A DNA stretch of 64,000 nucleotides, taken from NCBI RefSeq assembly GCF_002080435.1, contig NZ_CP020538.1, positions 2,723,501 to 2,787,500 of the forward strand, given 5' to 3'. The DNA comes from Sphingobium herbicidovorans. Lineage in GTDB: Bacteria > Pseudomonadota > Alphaproteobacteria > Sphingomonadales > Sphingomonadaceae. The position numbers and the translations under genes were made by a program. Below are positions 57,600-64,000 of the stretch, in pieces. Within the stretch, counting starts at the first letter, position 1, and each line of letters opens with the position of its first letter. Under the pieces are notes generated by a model, which worked only from the letters and a program-made list of their open reading frames with translations, did not search any database and was not told where the DNA came from.

Positions 57600-57983
57600 C
57601 AGGCGTTAACCTTGATCAAGTCGAGGCTATAGCGCCTAAGATATAGTGTAAAAAAATAAGCTATATCCAAGGTAATAAACCATCAGTTATTTTTAAGCCG
57701 TTAGAATATTAAAATGGTTAACAAAAGTGGAAATCAAGTGACTCCCGTAACCTCTACCTAATATGATGTTTCATCGGGTCAGAAATAAAAGACAAAAGGG
57801 TTAATCCGGGGCGGCAAAGGACTGGGAAGTTCTGCCGACGGGAGTTTGCAGACAAGGGGCAATAGCTGATCCGCTAATGCCGTATGTCGAGGAAGAGCCG
57901 TTTCGGACGCATGACAGCGTTCGGGAAGCGGTATTCTGCGCGCTTCTTCGGTCCGTCCCCATGATGCAGGTTGGGATGGAAAG
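57600..57983 (+). promoter_or_regulatory. AT-rich leader/control region of the giant adhesin gene
   Basis: The 725-bp stretch from 57259 to 57983 has no supported gene. From 57600 it turns AT-rich, unlike anything else in the window. It holds TTAACC (57606-57611), the palindrome CTTGATCAAG (57611-57620), the inverted pair GATATAG/CTATATC (57640-57646, 57661-57667), TTAA-N5-TTAAC (57709-57722) and a hairpin CGGCA/TGCCG (57812-57837). These are candidate regulator sites or mRNA leader structures. No promoter hexamers were assigned. Confidence 0.5.
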
Positions 57984-60900
57984 ATGGATTTCGAGCGCGA
58001 ATGGAATGTCGATGCCGCCGCTGACCGTCAGCAGGCGCCGGAGCCGGAGCTTGCTGCACTCGCCGCGCGGGTGAAGGGCGATCCCATTCAGCCAGGTTCG
58101 ATGCGCACGGTAACGCCGGGCGCCGATGGCGTCGTTGTGCTGCCTGCCGGAACCGACATCAACCAGATCGAAGTGGACGGCCGCAACCTGGTCGTGACGC
58201 TGCCGGACGGCACGCAGATGGTGATCCTGGACGGCGCGGTGGTCGTGCCCCGGATTGTCGTCGGGGACGTCGAGATCCCGTCCGTCAACCTTGCCGCACT
58301 GCTGATCGGTGAAGAGCCGCAGCCCGCTGCTGGCCCCGCGCGCAGTTCAGGCGGCAATTTCCTGGCCGCCGATGGAAAGTTGGGCGATCCCTATGCTCTG
58401 GGCGATCTGCTGCCGCCCACCGAATTGTCGTTCACCCAGCCCGAAGAGCAAGAGATATTGCCGTTCGCGCCGACCCAGGATGACGAGCCTGAGGTGCAGA
58501 TCGTCACGCCCGACCAGCCGGCTGGCGCGACCAGCGCGACGGCGGTCGTGAGCGAGGCCGGGCTGCCCGCGCGGGGTGAAGAACCCGCCGGTTCGGCAGC
58601 CGCTGGCGACAGCGAACGCACCACCGGCGCCATCGTCTTTTCGGCCAATGACGGGCCGTCCGTCGTCGCCATCGGCGGGGTGGCCGTGACGGCTGTTGGT
58701 CAGACCTTCACGACGCCGCTGGGCGTCCTTACCATCACATCCATCGAGGCTGGCTCTATCGGCTACAGCTACACGCTGAGCGACAATGTCGTGGGCGCGC
58801 CGCCGGCCGAAGTTTTTACCGTGACCGTGACTGATGCGGACGGCGACCAAGCGACGGCGACGCTGACCATCTCCATCACCGATGACGGTCCGAACGCCAT
58901 CGATGATGTGGACAGCGTGACCGAGGATGGCCCGCTGGTCGCTGATGGCAATGTGCTGACCGGGGTGGGGGGCAGCGACGTCAACGGCACAGACGGCGTC
59001 GCGGACGTTCAGGGAGCGGACGGCATAGCCAGCGTCACGACCGGCACTTTCGAAGGGACTTACGGCACGCTGATCCTGTCCGCAGGCGGCGGCTACCGCT
59101 ATGAACTGGCGAACGGCAATTCGGCTGTCCAGTTCCTGACGCCGGGCCAGACGCTGACCGACAGCTTCAGCTACACGATCACCGATGCCGATGGCAGCAC
59201 GTCTTCCGCAACGCTGACGATCACGATCAATGGCGCGGATGACGGCGTCACGATCACCGGCCTGACCGATGGGCCGGGGGCCAACGGCGCGGAGCTGGTG
59301 GTCCTTGAAAACGACCTGGCCGATGGCAGCTCGCCCGATGCTCCTGCGCTGACCCAGGGCGGATCGTTCAGCGTCAGCGGACCCGATGGCCTGACCAGCG
59401 TGACCGTTGGCGGCGTGACGGTGCTGGCCAACGGCGCCTTTGTCGCGGGGCAGGTGGTGACGACGCCGCTTGGCACGTTGACCATCACGGGCTTCACCGC
59501 GACCAGCGAGCAGGGCGGTGTGCCCACGGCGGGCAGCTTTACCTACAGCTTCGTGCTGACCGACAATAGCCTGAACCATGGCGCAGCGGGCGCGGACAAT
59601 CTGTTCGAGAGCTTTGCCGTAGTGGCGACCGACCGGAACGGATCAACGGCGGCGGGCGCGATCGATGTTCAGATCGTCGATGACCTGCCCACGGCGCGGG
59701 GCGATGTAGATGGGGTGGCGGCAGGCACCTATGGCCCTGAAAGGGGCAATGTCATCAGCGGCGCGGGCACGGTGTCCGGCGCGGCGGGGGCGGACACGCG
59801 CGGCGCGGATGGCGCGGCCGTGGCTGGCGTCTCGGCTGGAGCGGGCGGGGCGGCGCTGGTCAATGCCGAGACTGTGGGACAGGTCATTCAGGGCGCTTAT
59901 GGCAAGCTGACGCTGAATGGCGACGGCAGCTACAGCTATGTCCGCGACGCGGGCACGCCGGGGGGCGTTAGCGACAGCTTCACCTATACGCTGCGCGACG
60001 GCGACGGCGACCTGAGCACCGCGACGCTGCGCATCGACATCGCCAACAGCGAAGTGATGATCATTTCGGTCCCCCGTATCGGTGAGGGCACGGTGGTCGA
60101 TGAGGCTGGGCTGGATGCAGGCGTGGGACCTGCGCCGGGATCGAACGCCGGGGCGGATGTCGAAACGACGTCGGGCGTCATCACCTATAGTGCGCCTGAC
60201 GGGCCTTCGACCGTTACGATCAACGACATTCCGGTGACCGGGGCCGGGCAGCGGATCGAGACGGACAAGGGCTATCTGGAGATCATCTCCATCAGCGAAG
60301 GCCGGATCGAATATAGCTATACGCTGACCGGTAATACCGACAATAGCGGCGACGAGCCGGTCACCGACAGTTTCGAGGTGACGGTGACGGACGTCGATGG
60401 CGACCGCGCCACCGATACGCTGGTCATCACCATCCTGGACGACCATCCGACCGCTGTGGCGGACGTCGATTTCGTCAAGGAGGATGGGCCGCTGGTCGCC
60501 GACGGCAATGTGCTGACGGGAACGGGCGGGAACGACGCGAATGGCACTGACGGCATGGCGGACATTCAGGGCGCCGATGGCGCGAGCGTCACAGCCATTT
60601 CCTTCGGCGGCGTCGCGGGCGTGGTCGGCCAGGAGATCAAGGGCGCCTATGGCACGCTGCTGATCCAGGATGACGGCCGCTATGTCTATACGCTCGACAA
60701 CGGCAATGGCGTCGTACAGGGCCTCGATTCCACCGAGACGCTGACCGAGATCTTCACATACGTCATCACTGATGGCGACAATGACAGCGCGCAGGCGTCG
60801 CTGACCATCACGATCGAGGGCAGCGATGATGGGGTGACCATCAACGGCCTGAGTGGTCAGGGTGCGGAACTGATCGTCCGGGAAGATGATCTGCTCGACG

Positions 60901-63900
60901 GCAGCTCCCCCGATACAGGCGAGCTGACGCAGGCGAACAGCTTCACGCTGACCGCGCCCGACGGGGTTGCGACCATCACGGTCGGCGGCCAGACGATCTT
61001 CGCCAATGGATCTTTTGTGTCGGGCGTCGTCATCTCCAATGCCTATGGCACGCTGACCATCGACAGTTTCACGCCCACGCTGGGCGCCGATGGCGATGTG
61101 ATCGGCGGCACAGTCAATTACAGCTTTGTCCTGAATGACAACACGCTGCTGCACACAGGGGCGGATGGGGCGAGCCTGGCGAACAGCTTCCCGGTGGAAG
61201 TGATCGACAGCGACGGGTCGAAGGCCAACGCCAGCCTGGACGTCGCCGTGCTGGATGACGCGCCGCAAGCGCGCGACGATGCTGCGACCCAGCCGGCCGA
61301 AGAAGCCGCGATGCTGATCAACGTCATCACGGGCGAAGGAACGACGACGGGCGCAGCGGGCGCGGACACGCTTGGCGCGGACGGCGTCAATCTGGCGGTA
61401 GGCGGGCAGCTGGTCCTGACGAGCGGCCCCGCCCAGGGCACAGCCGTTTATCAGGGCAATGGCGTGTTCCTCTACACGCCCTCAGCCGGAGCGACGGGCG
61501 AGGACCAGTTCACATACACGATCACCGATGGCGACGGCGACAGTTCCACCGCGACCGTAACCATAGTGCTGGCGGGGGATTCCACGCCGGTCGTGCTGGT
61601 CAGTGACCTGACAGTGTCGGAAGCGGGGCTACCAAACGGAACGCAGGCCGCAGGCAATAGCGAGACCGCCAGCGGCGAGATGACGATCACGACCGGGGGC
61701 GACACGCTGGCCAAGGTCGAGGTTCAGGGAAGCAGCGGCTGGGTTGATGTGACCGGCGCGACGGTGGGATCGCCGGTGGTGGTTCAGGGCGCGGCAGGCA
61801 CCCTGACGGTGACGTCGGACGGTCTTGGCAAGTATAGCTACAGCTATACGCTGACCGCGAACAACCCGACGCATCCCGACAACAACCCTTCGGACGGAGA
61901 CGGCATCAGCGGCGCGGCCGACACATTGCCGGGCGACAGCTTTGCCGTCCGCGTGACGGACAGCGATGGAGATGTGTCGCCGTCCGCCAGCATTGATGTG
62001 ACGGTGCAGGATGACGCGCCGGTCGCGGCGGTCGATGGTGACACCAGCGTGGTCGAAGGCGCGACGGCGAGCGGCACCTGGTCTCAGACCATCGGTGCGG
62101 ATCAGCCGGGGGCTACGACCGTCGTTCTGGTGGGCGCGAACAGCTATGCGATCGGTGCGCCGATCGACACGGGTCTGGGCACGCTGACGGTCAACGTCAA
62201 CGGCACCTGGAGCTTCGTTTCCAACAATAATCTCAACAATGCGCTGAACCCATCGCTGAGCTTCACCGTCAAGGTGACGGACGCTGATAATGATGTGGCG
62301 CAGGATACGCAGACCATCTCCATCACCGACGGCGCGGGGCCGAGCGCAGGCGCTCCCTTGAGCCTGCAGATGGATGATCAGAATCTGGCCGATGGCCGGA
62401 CGCCGGGCGCGGATGATTTCGCTTTGGGCAAGATCAGCTTCACCGCCGGATCGGACGCGCTGGGCTTTGCCTTTGCGTCGAGCGTGGCGACCTTGGGCGG
62501 CGGGCTGACCTGGAACCGGGTGTCCGATACGCTGATCGAGGGCTGGGACGGGCCTGTGGGCACCGGCGCCAAGATCGTCGCGCTGACGCTGACGGCTTCG
62601 CCGTTGGCCGCAGGGCAGACGGGCAATGTGACGGTCACCGCGACGCTGCTGAACAATTATGACAGCCATCCGACCTTCACCGCCGACGATGTGGCGGCGC
62701 TGGGGACCATCGCGGTCGTCGCCTCGGATCAGGATGGGGACAGCGTGTCGGTGGCGGTGACGCTGTCGGTGTCGGACGACATTCCCTCGCTGAGCGTCGA
62801 TGGCCAGACGAGCGTCGTTGAAGGCGCGACGGCGAGCGGCACCTGGTCTCAGACCATCGGTGCGGATCAGCCGGGGGCTACGACCGTCGTTCTGATGGGC
62901 GCGAACAGCTATGCGATCGGTGCGCCGATCGACACGGGTCTGGGCACGCTGACGGTCAACGTCAACGGCACCTGGAGCTTCGTTTCCAACAATAATCTCA
63001 ACAATGCGCTGAACCCATCGCTGAGCTTCACCGTCAAGGTGACGGACGCTGATAATGATGTGGCGCAGGATACGCAGACCATCTCCATCACCGACGGCGC
63101 GGGGCCGAGCGCAGGCGCTCCCTTGAGCCTGCAGATGGATGATCAGAATCTGGCCGATGGCCGGACGCCGGGCGCGGATGATTTCGCTTTGGGCAAGATC
63201 AGCTTCACCGCCGGATCGGACGCGCTGGGCTTTGCCTTTGCGTCGAGCGTGGCGACCTTGGGCGGCGGGCTGACCTGGAACCGGGTGTCCGATACGCTGA
63301 TCGAGGGCTGGGACGGGCCTGTGGGCACCGGCGCCAAGATCGTCGCGCTGACGCTGACGGCTTCGCCGTTGGCCGCAGGGCAGACGGGCAATGTGACGGT
63401 CACCGCGACGCTGCTGAACAATTATGACAGCCATCCGACCTTCACCGCCGACGATGTGGCGGCGCTGGGGACCATCGCGGTCGTCGCCTCGGATCAGGAT
63501 GGGGACAGCGTGTCGGTGGCGGTGACGCTGTCGGTGTCGGACGACATTCCCTCGCTGAGCGTCGATGGCCAGACGAGCGTCGTTGAAGGCGCGACGGCGA
63601 GCGGCACCTGGTCTCAGACCATCGGTGCGGATCAGCCGGGGGCTACGACCGTCGTTCTGATGGGCGCGAACAGCTATGCGATCGGTGCGCCGATCGACAC
63701 GGGTCTGGGCACGCTGACGGTCAACGTCAACGGCACCTGGAGCTTCGTTTCCAACAATAATCTCAACAATGCGCTGAACCCATCGCTGAGCTTCACCGTC
63801 AAGGTGACGGACGCCGACAATGACGTTGCGCAGGACACGCAGACCATCTCCATCACGGATGGGGCAGGGCCGACCGCGACGAAGAATGCAGCGGTCACGG

Positions 63901-64000
63901 TCGATGAAGAAGCGCTGAGCACGGCGAATGCGCTGGGCACGAACCCCACTTCGACAGCTGAGGCGGGCAGCGACACCGTCAGCTTCCTGGCGGGATCGGA
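57984..64000 (+). CDS. Giant BapA/RTX-type repeat adhesin, 3' end outside window
   Basis: From ATG 57984 (GGGA seven bases upstream) the frame is open to the last base: over 2,000 residues. The N-terminus has no Sec signal; about residues 45-110 ('VDGRNLVVTLPDGTQMVILD', 'IVVGDVEIPSVNLAALLIGE') resemble the BapA prefix, ending with PAAG at 114-117. From about 190, repeated beta-sandwich units of T1SS-143, VCBS and Ig-like type follow, each closing with 'TDxDGDxxxATLTITIxDDxP'. The last three units (from about residue 1357) have a period of 255 residues. Such proteins are type I-secreted surface adhesins for biofilm. The secretion genes are not in the window. Confidence 0.92.
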   Translation, partial: MDFEREWNVDAAADRQQAPEPELAALAARVKGDPIQPGSMRTVTPGADGVVVLPAGTDINQIEVDGRNLVVTLPDGTQMVILDGAVVVPRIVVGDVEIPSVNLAALLIGEEPQPAAGPARSSGGNFLAADGKLGDPYALGDLLPPTELSFTQPEEQEILPFAPTQDDEPEVQIVTPDQPAGATSATAVVSEAGLPARGEEPAGSAAAGDSERTTGAIVFSANDGPSVVAIGGVAVTAVGQTFTTPLGVLTITSIEAGSIGYSYTLSDNVVGAPPAEVFTVTVTDADGDQATATLTISITDDGPNAIDDVDSVTEDGPLVADGNVLTGVGGSDVNGTDGVADVQGADGIASVTTGTFEGTYGTLILSAGGGYRYELANGNSAVQFLTPGQTLTDSFSYTITDADGSTSSATLTITINGADDGVTITGLTDGPGANGAELVVLENDLADGSSPDAPALTQGGSFSVSGPDGLTSVTVGGVTVLANGAFVAGQVVTTPLGTLTITGFTATSEQGGVPTAGSFTYSFVLTDNSLNHGAAGADNLFESFAVVATDRNGSTAAGAIDVQIVDDLPTARGDVDGVAAGTYGPERGNVISGAGTVSGAAGADTRGADGAAVAGVSAGAGGAALVNAETVGQVIQGAYGKLTLNGDGSYSYVRDAGTPGGVSDSFTYTLRDGDGDLSTATLRIDIANSEVMIISVPRIGEGTVVDEAGLDAGVGPAPGSNAGADVETTSGVITYSAPDGPSTVTINDIPVTGAGQRIETDKGYLEIISISEGRIEYSYTLTGNTDNSGDEPVTDSFEVTVTDVDGDRATDTLVITILDDHPTAVADVDFVKEDGPLVADGNVLTGTGGNDANGTDGMADIQGADGASVTAISFGGVAGVVGQEIKGAYGTLLIQDDGRYVYTLDNGNGVVQGLDSTETLTEIFTYVITDGDNDSAQASLTITIEGSDDGVTINGLSGQGAELIVREDDLLDGSSPDTGELTQANSFTLTAPDGVATITVGGQTIFANGSFVSGVVISNAYGTLTIDSFTPTLGADGDVIGGTVNYSFVLNDNTLLHTGADGASLANSFPVEVIDSDGSKANASLDVAVLDDAPQARDDAATQPAEEAAMLINVITGEGTTTGAAGADTLGADGVNLAVGGQLVLTSGPAQGTAVYQGNGVFLYTPSAGATGEDQFTYTITDGDGDSSTATVTIVLAGDSTPVVLVSDLTVSEAGLPNGTQAAGNSETASGEMTITTGGDTLAKVEVQGSSGWVDVTGATVGSPVVVQGAAGTLTVTSDGLGKYSYSYTLTANNPTHPDNNPSDGDGISGAADTLPGDSFAVRVTDSDGDVSPSASIDVTVQDDAPVAAVDGDTSVVEGATASGTWSQTIGADQPGATTVVLVGANSYAIGAPIDTGLGTLTVNVNGTWSFVSNNNLNNALNPSLSFTVKVTDADNDVAQDTQTISITDGAGPSAGAPLSLQMDDQNLADGRTPGADDFALGKISFTAGSDALGFAFASSVATLGGGLTWNRVSDTLIEGWDGPVGTGAKIVALTLTASPLAAGQTGNVTVTATLLNNYDSHPTFTADDVAALGTIAVVASDQDGDSVSVAVTLSVSDDIPSLSVDGQTSVVEGATASGTWSQTIGADQPGATTVVLMGANSYAIGAPIDTGLGTLTVNVNGTWSFVSNNNLNNALNPSLSFTVKVTDADNDVAQDTQTISITDGAGPSAGAPLSLQMDDQNLADGRTPGADDFALGKISFTAGSDALGFAFASSVATLGGGLTWNRVSDTLIEGWDGPVGTGAKIVALTLTASPLAAGQTGNVTVTATLLNNYDSHPTFTADDVAALGTIAVVASDQDGDSVSVAVTLSVSDDIPSLSVDGQTSVVEGATASGTWSQTIGADQPGATTVVLMGANSYAIGAPIDTGLGTLTVNVNGTWSFVSNNNLNNALNPSLSFTVKVTDADNDVAQDTQTISITDGAGPTATKNAAVTVDEEALSTANALGTNPTSTAEAGSDTVSFLAGS
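62052..63812 (+). repeat. 765-bp near-identical tandem repeat inside the adhesin gene
   Basis: Copy 1 is 62052-62816 and copy 2 is 62817-63581; copy 3 starts at 63582 and matches for about 230 bases before diverging near 63813. Copies 1 and 2 differ, by eye, at only one internal base (62130 G, 62895 A; Val to Met) apart from the copy 1/copy 2 boundary. The period is exactly 255 codons, so the frame is kept. Confidence 0.9.

Noticed and set aside
57877..58074. 65-residue plus-strand frame overlapping the adhesin start
   Set aside because: Overlaps the first 91 bases of the adhesin in another frame and shows no recognisable features.
61629..63434. 601-residue minus-strand open frame
   Set aside because: Shadow of the adhesin: it repeats because the plus-strand 765-bp units repeat, has Arg/His-rich composition and lacks any family signature.
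62052..63812. Regular repeats as a CRISPR array
   Set aside because: Units are 765 bp, coding and contiguous, with no short repeats and unique spacers.

Overview
The window is a high-GC alphaproteobacterial chromosome segment, most likely from Sphingomonadaceae (Sphingobium, Sphingomonas or a close relative). I infer this from the character of the proteins, the alphaproteobacterial nuo order with a short NuoG, the zapA-6S RNA-fau synteny, and dispersed palindromes of the 'cccagctttcgctggg' and 'ttcgacaggctcagcccgaa' types. Most of it is dense housekeeping sequence with short gaps and many GTG or TTG starts.

Layout. 1-10 kb: the 3' end of a TamB-like gene, an outer-membrane beta-barrel gene whose ribosome binding site lies in a hairpin, pyrF with a LapA-domain membrane protein, the Ku/LigD end-joining pair, a one-helix small protein, an EF-hand protein and purB. 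10-18 kb: tRNA-Pro, a degenerate RadC/JAB-like protein, thyA, the E1alpha/E1beta/E2 genes of a branched-chain 2-oxoacid dehydrogenase, a DUF11-like protein, an AI-2E/PerM family membrane protein and tRNA-Asp. 18-31 kb: DUF2842, fau, 6S RNA, zapA and a small coiled-coil gene, all leftward; then the rightward carbon cluster tkt-gap-pgk-fba, an AAC(3)-I-like acetyltransferase, a DUF72 protein, thiE, two cell-wall enzymes, efp and a SuhB-like phosphatase. 31-49.8 kb: a complete 14-gene nuoA-N complex I operon, running on into birA, coaX, rnj and a DUF1467 gene. A foreign-looking, apparently frameshifted gene is wedged between nuoF and nuoG. 49.8-57.3 kb: a leftward histidine kinase/response regulator pair, then recO, leuB, metZ, apaG, a LysR regulator and a TPR protein. 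57.3-64 kb: an AT-rich control region followed by a giant, repeat-built, BapA/RTX-type adhesin gene that runs off the right edge.

How the genes fit together. tkt-gap-pgk-fba supplies triose and pentose phosphate interconversion. The BCKDH subunits feed branched-chain acyl-CoA into respiration, and the nuo operon is the NADH entry point. Ku and LigD form a two-gene NHEJ system. The L,D-transpeptidase, M23 peptidase, TamB-like protein, beta-barrel and adhesin belong to the envelope and surface.

The most interesting items are: the adhesin, with 765-bp tandem units that look almost identical and a candidate LapG-type PAAG site; the nuoF-nuoG insertion with a G7 tract at its frame break, which its own internal repeat supports; a chromosomal AAC(3)-I relative; a REP pair translated in frame inside the BCKDH E2 linker; and birA, which appears to need a non-canonical start codon. 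No CRISPR array, prophage or insertion sequence was seen. All homology calls come from reading the protein sequences; no search was run.
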